A stretch of DNA of 64,000 bases from Nocardioides baculatus (GCF_016735675.1 NZ_JAERSG010000002.1:310001-374000), one strand, 5' to 3'. Positions 52,279 through 61,311 are shown, counted from the stretch's first letter. Notes: generated by a model from the sequence alone, not told the origin. A program made the numbers and translations.

Positions 52279-53366
52279 TGCTTCTCACGCTCCCAGTAGC
52301 TAGCCCCGATGGGCTCGGTGAAGTCGCTCTGAGCGACCAGGTATCCCTCTCCGTCGACCTTGATCGGCAGCTGTGGAAGGGGACGGGCAGCCGGACCGAA
52401 GACGACCTTCGCGGCGTCCGCGAGGTCGAAGGTCGACTGGTGGCACGGGCACAGCACGTGGTGCGTGGTGCGCTCGTAGAGGGAGATCGGGCACCCGACG
52501 TGGGTGCAGATCTTGGAGTAACAGATGATCCCGTCGACGGTCCACTTCTCCCGGCCCTTCGCCGGAGTGATGTCGTCGGGGTCCATCCGCACGATGATGA
52601 TCGCGCCCTTGGCCTTCTCGGACTGCTCCTCCGCGCCCTCGAGCTCGGGGTAGCCGTTCTCCTCGGTCGGGAACATCGCCTCGGGTGCGGCGTTGATGAG
52701 GTCGCCGACCTCGACCTCGCTGGCGAGGATCGGGGTGCCGACCACGTCACGCACGAGCCGCATGTCCGGCTCCCAGATCGTGTGGGCGAGCTTGCTGATG
52801 TCGAGCGTGTCGCCCGGCGCCAGGTCGCGCAGCAGCACTACGGCCGGGAGGCCGAGGATGCCGACGGCACCGAGCATCGTGTTGCGCACAAGCGGGCGAC
52901 GGCCGATGCCGGCCTCGTCGAGGCCGTCGTTGAGCGCCTGGATCGTGGCGTCGCGGTCCTCCTGGGGCGAGGCCGCCGGGTGGCGCATCTCGACCATCTC
53001 GTGGTCCGCCATCAGCTTGCGGGCCAGGTGGATGATGCCGATGCCGATGAGCAGGAGCGACATGCCGAGGGTGACGCCGAGCGACACCGTCGAGGCGCCC
53101 ATGCCGGCGAAGGTGTCCCAGCTGTCGCCGACGGAGAAGGAGAAGTAGGCGACCACGAAGAGGACCGCGCTGACCATCGCCGCGATGAACAGCGCGGCGA
53201 TCTGGCGCTCGGCGCGCTTCTCGGCCTTGGGGTCGACGTCGGTCGGGCGCCACTCGTGCGGCGGGAGGCCGGGGTCCGGGATCGGCTCGGACTCGCGGTG
53301 CGACGGGACGTGCGAGTCGTGCGTCGTCGCGGGCACGTGGTCGGAGGGGTGGTCTTCGTTGCTCAC
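52275..53366 (-). CDS. qcrA: Cytochrome bc1 complex Rieske iron-sulfur subunit
   Basis: QcrA carries the Rieske [2Fe-2S] cluster. The 363-residue protein has three N-terminal membrane helices (about 57-78, 90-113 and 163-178), typical for actinobacteria. The cluster ligands are Cys287, His289, Cys306 and His309 in CTHVGC and CPCHQS, with a disulfide pair Cys292-Cys308. GTG overlaps the qcrC stop by 4 bp. Confidence 0.95.
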   Translation of the reverse strand: MSNEDHPSDHVPATTHDSHVPSHRESEPIPDPGLPPHEWRPTDVDPKAEKRAERQIAALFIAAMVSAVLFVVAYFSFSVGDSWDTFAGMGASTVSLGVTLGMSLLLIGIGIIHLARKLMADHEMVEMRHPAASPQEDRDATIQALNDGLDEAGIGRRPLVRNTMLGAVGILGLPAVVLLRDLAPGDTLDISKLAHTIWEPDMRLVRDVVGTPILASEVEVGDLINAAPEAMFPTEENGYPELEGAEEQSEKAKGAIIIVRMDPDDITPAKGREKWTVDGIICYSKICTHVGCPISLYERTTHHVLCPCHQSTFDLADAAKVVFGPAARPLPQLPIKVDGEGYLVAQSDFTEPIGASYWEREKQ

Positions 53367-54235
53367 GCGTTCACCTTGCTCTTCTTGCTCCGGGTCGTGT
53401 GCGAGGCGATCCAGACGGCCGCACCGACGAGACCGCCGATCCCGACCAGCCACGCGAACATGCCCTCCGACACGGGGCCGAGGCCGCCGAGGGTGAAGCC
53501 GGCGTACTCGGGGGTGTCCTGGATGCTGTCGAGGTAGGCGATGACGTCGCGCTTCTCCTCGGGGGACAGGTTGCCGTTGCTGAAGTTGGGCATGTTCTGC
53601 GGCCCGGTCAGCAGGGCCTCGTAGATGTACTTGCCCTCGACGCCGTGCAGGGTCGGGGCGTAGCCGCCGCGCGGCATGGCGCCGCCGGCGCCGTTGAAGT
53701 TGTGGCACGCGGTGCAGTTGGTCAGGAAGATCTGGCCGCCGCGGGAGATGGCCTCCTGGCGCTCCTCCTCCGACAGGCCCTCGATCGAGTAGTCGGACTG
53801 GCTCGGGATCGCGGGCCCGGGGCCCAGCGAGGCGACGTAGGCCGCGAGGGCCGCGACCTCCTCGTCGTTGAAGGCGACCTTCTTGCGGGGCGCCTGCGCG
53901 CCCGGGCTCGCCATCGGCATGCGGCCGGTGCCGACCTGGAAGTCGACCGCCGCGGCACCGACGCCGACCAGCGACGGACCGATCTGGTAGCCGTCGCGGA
54001 CCGTCGGGACGCCCTCGCCGTTCTTGCCGTGGCAGAACGCGCAGCTGGCGAGGAAGAGCTCCTTGCCCTGGGCGACCTGCTCGGTCTCGCTGGCCTGGCT
54101 GGTGGCCTGCGCAGGGGCGAAGACGGTGTAGAGGGAGCCGCTGATCAGCAGCCCGAGCAGCAGGACCGCGAGGCCAGCGAGTGGTCCCCGGCGATGCCGG
54201 GAGAGGCGTCCAGCGGTTCGGTTGAGCACGCGCAC
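53363..54235 (-). CDS. qcrC: Cytochrome bc1 complex di-haem cytochrome c subunit
   Basis: QcrC carries two haem c groups and passes electrons directly to the oxidase, replacing a free cytochrome c. The 290-residue protein has an N-terminal membrane anchor (about 19-39), haem sites CAFCH (65-69) and CTACH (174-178) and a C-terminal helix (about 262-280). AAGGA precedes the GTG. It is 30 bases behind ctaE, so the oxidase subunit III and bc1 genes are co-transcribed. Confidence 0.95.
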   Translation of the reverse strand: MRVLNRTAGRLSRHRRGPLAGLAVLLLGLLISGSLYTVFAPAQATSQASETEQVAQGKELFLASCAFCHGKNGEGVPTVRDGYQIGPSLVGVGAAAVDFQVGTGRMPMASPGAQAPRKKVAFNDEEVAALAAYVASLGPGPAIPSQSDYSIEGLSEEERQEAISRGGQIFLTNCTACHNFNGAGGAMPRGGYAPTLHGVEGKYIYEALLTGPQNMPNFSNGNLSPEEKRDVIAYLDSIQDTPEYAGFTLGGLGPVSEGMFAWLVGIGGLVGAAVWIASHTTRSKKSKVNA

Positions 54236-54265
54236 TGTGAGTCCTTGCCGGTTGCGGTTCGGTCG

Positions 54266-54907
54266 TTACTTGATGACGTAGATCGTGAAGAAGAGCCCGA
54301 TCCAGACCACGTCGACGAAGTGCCAGTAGTAGGACACGACGATCGCGGTCACGGCCTGCTCGTGGGTGAAGCGTCGGGCGAGGTAGGTGCGGCCCAGCAC
54401 GAAGAGGAAGGCGATGAGGCCGCCGGTCACGTGCAGGCCGTGGAAGCCGGTGGTCAGGTAGAACATCGAGCCGTAGGCCGAGCTCGGGATGGTGACGCCC
54501 TCGTGGATGAGCTCGGCGTACTCGAGCGCCTGGCCGCCGATGAAGATGGCGCCCATGACGTAGGTGAGGATGAACCACTCACGCAGGCCCCACTTGGCGA
54601 AGTTGAAGAGCGAGCCCGCACGCCCGACCTGGCCGCGCTCGGCGGCGAAGACGCCCCACTGGCAGGCGAACGACGAGGCCACGAGGATCGCGGTGTTGGC
54701 CGTCGAGAACGGCACGTTGAGCTTCTCCGTCTCCTGCGCCCAGAGGTCCGGGCTGACGGCGCGGATCGTGAAGTAGGCCGCGAACAGCGCGGCGAAGAAC
54801 ATCAGCTCGCTGGAGAGCCAGATGATCGTGCCCACGCTGACCATGCTCGGTCGGTCGTGGTGCCCGTGCAGCCGGGATGCCGGAATCGTCGCTGTTGCTG
54901 TCGCCAC
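54266..54907 (-). CDS. ctaE: Cytochrome aa3 oxidase subunit III
   Basis: The 213-residue protein has five to seven membrane helices and the subunit III marks [32 protein letters not shown] and [11 protein letters not shown]. It stabilises the catalytic core. The GTG at 54907 is preferred because a -10 box lies 6 nt upstream; an ATG at 54943 would add 12 residues that cross that box. Confidence 0.94.
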   Translation of the reverse strand: MATATATIPASRLHGHHDRPSMVSVGTIIWLSSELMFFAALFAAYFTIRAVSPDLWAQETEKLNVPFSTANTAILVASSFACQWGVFAAERGQVGRAGSLFNFAKWGLREWFILTYVMGAIFIGGQALEYAELIHEGVTIPSSAYGSMFYLTTGFHGLHVTGGLIAFLFVLGRTYLARRFTHEQAVTAIVVSYYWHFVDVVWIGLFFTIYVIK

Positions 54908-54913
54908 CCGATC

Positions 54914-54919
54914 ATTATG
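54914..54919 (-). promoter_or_regulatory. -10 box for a leaderless ctaE-qcrCAB transcript
   Basis: On the minus strand CATAAT, a near-perfect TATAAT, ends 6 nt before GTG 54907. Confidence 0.5.
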
Positions 54920-54968
54920 GCTGTTGGATCCCAGTGAGGGCACCCCGACCCCCTGTGCAACCGGGTCA

Positions 54969-54974
54969 TAAAGT
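54969..54974 (+). promoter_or_regulatory. -10 box for the CtaG-type gene
   Basis: TAAAGT ends 7 nt before GTG 54982. It faces the ctaE promoter, 50 bp away. Confidence 0.5.
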
Positions 54975-54981
54975 TCACACC

Positions 54982-55908
54982 GTGGTACCCGCCCTCCTGA
55001 CCCCCTACTCCGCCGACCTCGAGGTCCTCCCGCGCTTCACCGTCGGACGGGTCTTCAGCGACTGGGGGATCGACCCGATCCCGTTCGTGGTGACCGTCTG
55101 GGCGGTCGGTCTGTACGTCCTCGGCGTCGTCGTGCTGCACCGCCGGGGAGACCGCTGGCCGGTCGGTCGGACGCTCGCGTTCGTCGGCCTCGGCATGGGC
55201 TCCTTCTTCTTCGCGACCTCGTCCGGCCTGGGCCGCTACGACACCACCCTGCTGAGCGTGCACATGGTCCAGCACATGCTCCTGTCGATGGTCGTCCCGC
55301 TGGCGCTCGCCCTCGGCGCGCCCGTCACGCTGGCCCTGCGCACCCTCCCGCCCGCCCCGCGTCGGTGGCTGCTCGCCGTGCTGCACTCCCGGGTCGCGAA
55401 GGTGCTGGCGTTCCCGCCGCTCGCGTTCGCCCTCTACGTCGCCTCGCCGTGGGCGCTCTACTTCTCGTCCTGGTACGACGCCAGCCTCGCCTCGGCGTTC
55501 GTCCACGAGATGATGCACGTGCACCTGGTGCTCGTCGGGACGCTCTTCTTCTGGCCGCTCATGGGCGTGGACCCGGTGCCGGGGCGGGTGAGCCACCCGT
55601 TCCGGGTCCTGTTGACCCTGATGACCCTGCCCTTCCACGCCTTCCTCGGCGTCACGATCATGGGCCAGTCGACGATCATCGGCGAGGAGCACTACCGCGA
55701 GCTGCGCGAGGGCCCGATGGGCTCCTGGCTGCCCCCGATGCTGGAGGACCAGCACCTCGCCGGCGGCATCCTGTGGGCGTCCGGCGACCTGATCGGCGTC
55801 CTCTTCTTCGCCGTCCTCTTCACCCAGTGGGTGCGCTCGTCGATGAAGGAGGCCGCCCGCGAGGACCGGCGCCTCGACCTCGCCGAGCGCCGCGCGCCGA
55901 CGCACTGA
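54982..55908 (+). CDS. Cytochrome c oxidase assembly protein, caa3_CtaG family
   Basis: The 308-residue membrane protein has about seven hydrophobic segments and the histidine-rich motifs [14 protein letters not shown] and [14 protein letters not shown] that mark the family, which helps build the copper centres of the oxidase. The start GTG is supported by the -10 box 7 nt before it; the ATG at 54877 would run through the divergent promoter. The location opposite ctaE fits an assembly role. Confidence 0.88.
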   Translation: MVPALLTPYSADLEVLPRFTVGRVFSDWGIDPIPFVVTVWAVGLYVLGVVVLHRRGDRWPVGRTLAFVGLGMGSFFFATSSGLGRYDTTLLSVHMVQHMLLSMVVPLALALGAPVTLALRTLPPAPRRWLLAVLHSRVAKVLAFPPLAFALYVASPWALYFSSWYDASLASAFVHEMMHVHLVLVGTLFFWPLMGVDPVPGRVSHPFRVLLTLMTLPFHAFLGVTIMGQSTIIGEEHYRELREGPMGSWLPPMLEDQHLAGGILWASGDLIGVLFFAVLFTQWVRSSMKEAAREDRRLDLAERRAPTH

Positions 55909-55918
55909 CCGGGACGGT

Positions 55919-55924
55919 TACGAT
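55919..55924 (+). promoter_or_regulatory. -10 box for the receiver-like gene
   Basis: TACGAT ends 7 nt before GTG 55932. It also overlaps an in-frame ATG at 55923, which argues that the real start is the GTG. Confidence 0.5.
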
Positions 55925-55931
55925 GCCGCCT

Positions 55932-56348
55932 GTGACTGATGCCCCCGCCGCCCGACCGGTCAAGGTCCTCGTCTACAGCGACGACGTCAACACGCGCCAG
56001 CAGGTGATCCTCGCCCTCGGCCGCCGTCCGCACCCGGACCTGCCCGAGTTCGAGTACGTCGAGGTCGCCACCGAGCCGGTGGTCCTCCAGAACATGGACT
56101 CCGGCACGATCTCGCTCGCGATCCTCGACGGCGAGGCCGTCCCCGCCGGCGGCATGGGCATCGCCAAGCAGCTCAAGGACGAGATCTACGAGTGCCCGCC
56201 CGTCGTCGTGCTCACCGGACGCCCGCAGGACGCCTGGCTGGCGACCTGGTCGCGTGCCGAGGCGGCGGTGCCGCACCCGATCGACCCGATCCAGCTCGCC
56301 GAGGCCGTCATCGGCCTGATGCGACCCTCGGTGCCCGCCACCTCCTGA
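55932..56348 (+). CDS. Stand-alone receiver-like domain protein
   Basis: The 138-residue protein has a response-regulator-like fold with no output domain. The acidic pair Asp17-Asp18 (YSDDVNTR), the acceptor-like Asp66 (LAILDGEAV) and Thr95 (VVLTGRP) are in place. The conserved lysine before proline is replaced by His115 (AVPHPID), so phosphorylation-driven switching may be altered. No kinase is adjacent. It lies between the oxidase assembly gene and trpD. Confidence 0.72.
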   Translation: MTDAPAARPVKVLVYSDDVNTRQQVILALGRRPHPDLPEFEYVEVATEPVVLQNMDSGTISLAILDGEAVPAGGMGIAKQLKDEIYECPPVVVLTGRPQDAWLATWSRAEAAVPHPIDPIQLAEAVIGLMRPSVPATS

Positions 56349-56377
56349 CCCACGACCTGACCCACGACCTGACACGA
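56344..56377. repeat. Short 12-bp tandem repeat
   Basis: CCTGACCCACGA occurs twice, followed by a truncated third unit (CCTGACACGA). The stop codon of the receiver-like gene lies in the first unit. Confidence 0.6.
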
Positions 56378-56402
56378 CGGGCGTACGCCGATCGCCGGCC
56401 AC

Positions 56403-56408
56403 TAGCCT
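56403..56408 (+). promoter_or_regulatory. -10 box for a leaderless trpD transcript
   Basis: TAGCCT ends 6 nt before ATG 56415. The bases between include GAGG, but it is too close to act as a ribosome binding site. Confidence 0.55.
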
Positions 56409-56414
56409 GAGGCC

Positions 56415-57443
56415 ATGTCCCACACCTGGCCCGACGTCCTCTCCACGCTGGTCGCTGGTCGCGACCTGACGACCGAGCAGGCGCGATGGGCCACGGACGA
56501 GGTCTTCGCCGGCGCGGCGAGCCCCGTGCAGCTCGCCGCCTTCCTGGTCGCGCTGCGCGCCAAGGGCGAGACGGTCGAGGAGGTCACCGGCTTCGCCTCG
56601 GCGATGCTGGCGGCGTCGAACCGGATCGAGGTCCCCGGACGCCTGCTCGACGTCGTCGGCACGGGCGGCGACCGCTCCATGTCGGTCAACATCTCGACGA
56701 TGGCGGCGATCGTGGCCGCCGGTGCGGGTGCGCGCGTGGTCAAGCACGGCAACCGGTCCGCATCATCGAAGTCGGGCTCGGCCGACGTCCTCGAGGCCCT
56801 CGGCATCCGGCTCGACCTGGCCCCGGCGCGGGTCGCCGAGGTCGCGCAGGAGGCGGGCATCACCTTCTGCTTCTCCGCCGCCTTCCACCCGGCGATGCGC
56901 TTCGCCGCCCCGACCCGGGGCGAGCTGGGCATCGCCACCACGTTCAACATCCTCGGTCCGCTCACCAACCCGGCCCGCCCGCAGGCGCAGGCGATCGGCT
57001 GCGCCGACGTCCGGATGGCGCCGGTGATGGCCGGCGTGCTCGCCGGTCGCGGCGTCGACGCCTGGGTGTTCCGCGGCGACGACGGCCTCGACGAGCTCAC
57101 CACCACGACCACGTCGACCGTGTGGCGGGTGCACGCGGGGGAGGTCGCCGAGCTCACCCTGGACCCGGCCCCGCTCGGGATCGCCCGAGCGACGACCGAG
57201 GACCTGCGCGGCGGCGACGCGGCGCACAACGCGGACGTCGTACGCCGGATGCTCGCCGGGGAACCCGGTCCGGTCCGCGACGCCGTGGTGCTCAACGCCG
57301 GTGCGGCGCTCGCGGTCCACGACTCTCCAGCGGACGACGTCCGGTCAGCCCTCGGGGCCGGGGTGGCCAAGGCCGCGGAGGCCATCGACTCCGGTGCTGC
57401 GCAGACGACCCTCGACCGGTGGGTGGCGGCGACGTCCGCCTGA
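56415..57443 (+). CDS. trpD: Anthranilate phosphoribosyltransferase
   Basis: TrpD joins anthranilate and PRPP in tryptophan synthesis. The 342-residue protein has the PRPP-binding [17 protein letters not shown], the [12 protein letters not shown] loop and the [18 protein letters not shown] segment. It stands apart from the other trp genes, next to ctaE, as in mycobacteria (Rv2192c-Rv2193). Confidence 0.95.
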   Translation: MSHTWPDVLSTLVAGRDLTTEQARWATDEVFAGAASPVQLAAFLVALRAKGETVEEVTGFASAMLAASNRIEVPGRLLDVVGTGGDRSMSVNISTMAAIVAAGAGARVVKHGNRSASSKSGSADVLEALGIRLDLAPARVAEVAQEAGITFCFSAAFHPAMRFAAPTRGELGIATTFNILGPLTNPARPQAQAIGCADVRMAPVMAGVLAGRGVDAWVFRGDDGLDELTTTTTSTVWRVHAGEVAELTLDPAPLGIARATTEDLRGGDAAHNADVVRRMLAGEPGPVRDAVVLNAGAALAVHDSPADDVRSALGAGVAKAAEAIDSGAAQTTLDRWVAATSA

Positions 57444-57472
57444 CCGGCGCCACGGTCTGCCACACTTCTGCC

Positions 57473-57700
57473 ATGGCGTACGGCGGGCAACCCACCTCCG
57501 TGCTGTCGGCCGTGTCGTTCCTTTGCGCGGTGGGTGTGGTGCTGGGCTACGGACCGCTGCTCGCGGTCGTCGGCATGTTCTCCGCGGTCCTGGCGATGGC
57601 GCGCGGCGAGGACCTAGCGGGCCCGGCCGTCCTCGTCGCCCTCGTGGTGCTCGTGCTGTCGTTCGTGCTTCCGACAGGCATCGCACTGAACCGGTTGTGA
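57473..57700 (+). CDS. Small membrane protein, DUF4190-like
   Basis: The 75-residue protein has two hydrophobic segments (LSAVSFLCAVGVVLGYGPLL region and GPAVLVALVVLVLSFVLP) and a short polar loop. It resembles small DUF4190-type membrane proteins. A poor box CACACT lies 6 nt before the ATG. It converges with the lipoprotein gene with a 4-base gap. Confidence 0.5.
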   Translation: MAYGGQPTSVLSAVSFLCAVGVVLGYGPLLAVVGMFSAVLAMARGEDLAGPAVLVALVVLVLSFVLPTGIALNRL

Positions 57701-57704
57701 CTGC

Positions 57705-58460
57705 TCAGACGGGCGACTGCCCCTGGGGCAGCACAACGATGTCCTTCTTCGCCGGGGTCTTCACGACGACGTCGAGGCCGAATTCCTCGAAGTAGAGGGC
57801 ATCCTCGCGTCCGGTGTCCCTGGCGGGAGCGATCTTCAGCACGCGATGCGGAGCGTCCACGCCGATCCACACCGTGACCAGTTCCTTGCCGTCCCGTCCG
57901 GTGATCGGTACGGCATCGGTGTCGCCCACCTCCACGACCTCGCCCATCTTCAGCGTGTCGTCAGTGTCCGTCTTGTCGAGGGTGAAGCTGCCGCGGTAGT
58001 TCTCGAGGTCACACAGCCCGAGGATCTTCTTGTCGTCCTTGCCGATCGACGACCAGTTGCCGGCGTACTTCCGAATCAGGCGGTCCGCCTGGGGCGACTG
58101 CACGCCGATGGTGGCTTGCCAGAAGTCCTCGTCCGCGCTGAACCACGCCCCGTCGGCCGTCTGGGTGACGCGGATCGACCCCTCGGCGGTGTCCAGGGTC
58201 CCGGTGCAGTTGGTGTCGTCGAGCTTGATGTCGATCCTCGTGAACCCGAAGCGCTTGTCCTCCATGCTGCCGAGGACCCGAATCGAGGTCAGGTCACGCA
58301 TCTCGTCGAAGCCGGCCTCGGCGACCTTGCGCGGCCCCTGCTCGACGAACGCGTTGCTGCCGGGCACGAGGTCGCCAATTGCTCCGCACGCATTGAGCGA
58401 GGAGAGCGCGAGGATGGCGGTCCCGGCTGCCACAGCTCGCCGGGTCGGTGCGGTCTTCAT
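57705..58460 (-). CDS. Lipoprotein of unknown function
   Basis: The 251-residue protein has a signal peptide with lipobox LNAC (Cys25). The rest looks like a beta-rich extracellular domain with repeated Gly/Asp turns and a pattern reminiscent of LppX/LprG-type lipoproteins (MRDLTSIRVLGSM, VWIGVDAPHRVLKIA), but I cannot assign the family with confidence. A role in carrying lipids or in the cell envelope is a guess. Confidence 0.7.
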   Translation of the reverse strand: MKTAPTRRAVAAGTAILALSSLNACGAIGDLVPGSNAFVEQGPRKVAEAGFDEMRDLTSIRVLGSMEDKRFGFTRIDIKLDDTNCTGTLDTAEGSIRVTQTADGAWFSADEDFWQATIGVQSPQADRLIRKYAGNWSSIGKDDKKILGLCDLENYRGSFTLDKTDTDDTLKMGEVVEVGDTDAVPITGRDGKELVTVWIGVDAPHRVLKIAPARDTGREDALYFEEFGLDVVVKTPAKKDIVVLPQGQSPV

Positions 58461-58584
58461 CGGACTCCTGAGGTGTGTGTCGGACCAATTCGATCAGTCA
58501 GGAAGCCGGAATGTGCGAGAACGGCACATCTGTGGGGCAGCATCCACGACTCCCCCTCGGGCGTGAGCCGGGTCGGTCGTGTCA

Positions 58585-58850
58585 TCCGCCAACCATTAGG
58601 GCGGCGTCACGACCTGGACGGACGCCGCGTTCGGTGCGCATGGCGCTCTTGCGCCACACGAACTCGCCGGGGGAGAAGTCGCGGTAGGGGCGTGACGTCG
58701 CCGAGGAGCACTGCGCCGACTGACTCCTCGCCTTGTGACGAGAAACGCGTCGTGGTGACCGACAGGTCGTCCCCGAGGTGAAGGCTGAGCCGAGGATGTC
58801 GAACGCCGTGCACCCGCGGCACGTGACGGAGGTTCTTTCCATGAGGAGGG
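58585..58850 (-). pseudogene. Remnant of a YgjV/GNAT-type gene
   Basis: The minus strand aligns with the intact gene at 60313-60942. Shared blocks include RPYRDFSPGEFVWRKS (intact: PRYRDLSPGEFVWRRS) and, in another frame, EESVGAVLLGDVTP (intact: GDETVGVVLL...DYVTP). A 2-base deletion in the CGCCCC-TACCGCG stretch shifts the frame between them, about 35 bases are lost further upstream, and the N-terminal membrane part is missing. The surrounding 58461-58927 holds no other gene. Confidence 0.75.
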
Positions 58851-58927
58851 TCTCTGTGGCCGATAGCTGTCGCGCCCAACCTCTACGGATGCCTTCTGGC
58901 GGCACTGGGACGTCCAGGGTCAGCGGG

Positions 58928-60316
58928 TCACGTGCTTCGGGGAGGGAACATGATCGCGAATCTCGAGTCCGACTGCTGAACGTCCCACCCCTCCACCTGT
59001 TCTAACACGTACCCGAGCGGTGAATCAGGGTCCAGCAGTGCGACGTCGACGTCCAGCTCGCGGAGCTCGGCCTCCCACCCCGCCATGAGGTTCCTGAGGT
59101 CGTAGTTACGTCTGATCTCAGGGTCAGTGAAAACATCACCGTATCCGTGCATAGCCCATGACAGGTCGGGATGGCGATAGACGAAGTAGGAACCGGAGTC
59201 CCAGTCATTCAGGACTTTCGTGTCCGCAGGCAGGGCATCGAGCTGCGCGTCGACCCACTGAGGAACCACGGGTCGGGACGGCTGGTCGTGCAGGTGCATG
59301 GCGATGGACATCGATGAGGCGAAGGCCAAAGCCAGCAGCGCGAGTCTCTCGTGACGCCGGACGGGTTCTGAAGCGGGGGCCAAGCGCCCGAGGGTGGCCG
59401 CGAGGATGGGGGTCAGCAGAAGGCTGCCGACGACGGTTGTTCGAAGCGAGTACAGGCTCCAGGCGATGGCCAGCGTCGTGATGGCTACCTCTGTCCACGG
59501 GACGGGTCTTCTCCGGAGCCCTGCCGCAACGACAACGATGATCATGACGGCAAGAACGGCAGTCGCGGGAGATGTGAAGTCTGGCGCGCCCCACTCGGCG
59601 AAGTACTCGCGGCGGCTGCCTGCGACGAAGAGCGTCGCGTACGCGTCGAGGCCGATCGGCGTCAGCCCGGAGACGACGAACGACGCTGCCACAACGCCTC
59701 CCATGCGAAGTCGAGAGCTGAGCGGGACGTTCCGTTCGATTGCCACGGCCGCAAACGCCGCCACCGACACGGATAGTCCGACCGGCCACAACCCATGACA
59801 CATGGGCCACGCCCATGCGATGGGTATCAACCAGTAGCGCGGCCGCCCGTCGCGAGCCATACGCAGCCAGGCGGCGGCAGTTGCCATCAAGAAGACGTAG
59901 CTCAGGACCTGAGGACGCGCGGAGAAGCCGGGTGAGGCGGCGAACATTCCCAGCGTCACTGCAATGGCGGCCGGTAGCGGGGCCGCCACATCTCGACACA
60001 CGACGTACGTGCCGAGGACGAGCAGGATCAGGACCACCCCCGTCGCCCACACGACTGCGACGGGTCCGCCCCGGTCTGCCCCCCACGCCATCGCAACCTG
60101 GCTGAGCCATTGGGTTGGCACCCAGTCGGCCGAGTCAAGCCGGCCCAGGTGGCCGGGGTGCCGGATGCTCCACCCATTGAGGAACTCCTCGCCGAGACGC
60201 AGGTGAAACCACATGTCTCCGGTGGCCGGGGGCACGCGCTGCTCCAAGCCAAAGCCGAGCATCAGCCCTGCGACGCCGAGGAAGGGTGCCACGCGTCGGA
60301 CGAAGGTGGTCATCAT
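58928..60316 (-). CDS. Polytopic membrane protein, GT-C-like
   Basis: The 462-residue protein has about ten hydrophobic segments between residues 10 and 340 and a soluble C-terminal part. The N-terminal loop DMWFHLRLGEEFLNG and WVPTQWLSQV resembles the first loop of GT-C glycosyltransferase-like proteins, where an acidic residue is catalytic. Its substrate is unknown. It overlaps the YgjV/GNAT gene by 4 bp. Codons are visibly less GC-biased than in the neighbouring housekeeping genes, suggesting transfer. Confidence 0.6.
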   Translation of the reverse strand: MMTTFVRRVAPFLGVAGLMLGFGLEQRVPPATGDMWFHLRLGEEFLNGWSIRHPGHLGRLDSADWVPTQWLSQVAMAWGADRGGPVAVVWATGVVLILLVLGTYVVCRDVAAPLPAAIAVTLGMFAASPGFSARPQVLSYVFLMATAAAWLRMARDGRPRYWLIPIAWAWPMCHGLWPVGLSVSVAAFAAVAIERNVPLSSRLRMGGVVAASFVVSGLTPIGLDAYATLFVAGSRREYFAEWGAPDFTSPATAVLAVMIIVVVAAGLRRRPVPWTEVAITTLAIAWSLYSLRTTVVGSLLLTPILAATLGRLAPASEPVRRHERLALLALAFASSMSIAMHLHDQPSRPVVPQWVDAQLDALPADTKVLNDWDSGSYFVYRHPDLSWAMHGYGDVFTDPEIRRNYDLRNLMAGWEAELRELDVDVALLDPDSPLGYVLEQVEGWDVQQSDSRFAIMFPPRST

Positions 60317-60942
60317 TTCGGCACGTCGAGGCGCCACGCATCGCCTGACCGTCGAAACCCGAGTTTCTCGTAGTAGGCGCCGACCATGCCTGGACTGGTG
60401 ACGACCTTCCCGATCCCGCGCTCGGCAAGCAGACCGCTCCTGCGCCAGACGAACTCACCTGGGGAGAGGTCGCGGTAGCGGGGCGTGACGTAGTCGAGGA
60501 GCACGTGCGCGGTGTCACCCTCTTCGCGTAGAAGGACCACGCCGACCGTCTCGTCGCCCTTCTGCACCAGGAAGGCGTCGTGAGTATCTGCGGGGTCGTA
60601 CACGAAGTGGGGGTTGAACTTGAGTATGTCTGCAGCGTGGACTCGCAGGACGTGACGGAGGTACTCGTCGGCGTGCGAGACCTCGAGGACCTGGTACGCC
60701 GTCTCGTCGTGCCTGTGGCGAAGCATCTGCGCGATGAACCAGACATTGATCGCGACGAGGACGGTGTTCATCCCGACCATGGGCCACACCTCGAGCATCG
60801 TGTTGAACACAATGAGAATGACGCACGCGACGGCGTTCAGAATGCGAAGACGGAGGAGGCTCGTCTGCAGGAGCGAGTAGACCAAGAGCGCACTGCCGCC
60901 CCATCCGAGCACGTCGAGCCAGTGGTGCGCGAGCCAGTTCAC
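60313..60942 (-). CDS. Fusion of a YgjV-like membrane part and a GNAT-like domain
   Basis: The 209-residue protein starts with GTG. Residues 1-75 hold three hydrophobic segments (LGWGGSALLVYSLLQTS, ILNAVACVILIVFN, MNTVLVAINVWFI) like the YgjV family. Residues about 85-209 look like a small acetyltransferase-type fold (HVLRVHAADILKFNP, ETVGVVLL, MVGAYYEKLGFRRSG). The order membrane-then-GNAT is unusual. It forms an operon with the GT-C-like gene, and a broken copy lies at 58585. Confidence 0.65.
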   Translation of the reverse strand: MNWLAHHWLDVLGWGGSALLVYSLLQTSLLRLRILNAVACVILIVFNTMLEVWPMVGMNTVLVAINVWFIAQMLRHRHDETAYQVLEVSHADEYLRHVLRVHAADILKFNPHFVYDPADTHDAFLVQKGDETVGVVLLREEGDTAHVLLDYVTPRYRDLSPGEFVWRRSGLLAERGIGKVVTSPGMVGAYYEKLGFRRSGDAWRLDVPK

Positions 60943-60949
60943 GGCGTGG

Positions 60950-60955
60950 AGACTA
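60950..60955 (-). promoter_or_regulatory. -10 box for the YgjV/GNAT operon
   Basis: On the minus strand TAGTCT ends 7 nt before GTG 60942. Confidence 0.5.
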
Positions 60956-61001
60956 TCCCCGATAGCGGATGGATGGTCGGAGTTGCCAGGCCGTGTGGCG
61001 C

Positions 61002-61007
61002 TACCGT
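61002..61007 (+). promoter_or_regulatory. -10 box for the Lrp-type gene
   Basis: TACCGT ends 6 nt before ATG 61014, with no ribosome binding site between. Confidence 0.55.
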
Positions 61008-61013
61008 GGGCCC

Positions 61014-61292
61014 ATGATCACCGCCATCGTGTTCGTGAAGGCCGACGTCGCGCGCATCCCCGAGGTGGCGGAGGCCATCGCCTCGCTCGAGGGAGTGAGC
61101 GAGGTCTACTCGGTGACCGGGCAGATCGACCTCATCGCACTGGTGCGGGTGCGCGAGCACGAGGACGTCGCCACCGTCGTCGCCGACCGGCTCAACAAGG
61201 TCGACGGCGTCACCGAGACGGAGACCCACATCGCCTTCCGCACCTACTCCCAGCACGACCTCGAGTCGGCCTTCAGCATCGGTCTCGACTGA
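61014..61292 (+). CDS. Stand-alone Lrp/AsnC ligand-binding (RAM) domain protein
   Basis: The 92-residue protein is only the effector-binding domain of Lrp regulators (IPEVAEAIASLEGVSEVYSVTG, then DLIALVRV and TETHIAFRTYS); the DNA-binding helix-turn-helix is absent. Such proteins form ring-shaped multimers that bind amino acids and may modulate full-length regulators. Close homologues sit next to the DEDD nuclease or trpD in other actinobacteria. Confidence 0.88.
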   Translation: MITAIVFVKADVARIPEVAEAIASLEGVSEVYSVTGQIDLIALVRVREHEDVATVVADRLNKVDGVTETETHIAFRTYSQHDLESAFSIGLD

Positions 61293-61311
61293 GTCGTCTC
61301 GCCGGGCACTC

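Noticed and set aside
50149..52299. Plus-strand open frame of 716 codons opposite qcrB
   Set aside because: Low-complexity Arg/Gly/Asp composition and full overlap with qcrB on the other strand show it is a shadow.
58461..58927. Intact small acetyltransferase gene on the minus strand
   Set aside because: Similarity to the intact gene switches reading frame and internal segments are missing, so it is a remnant.
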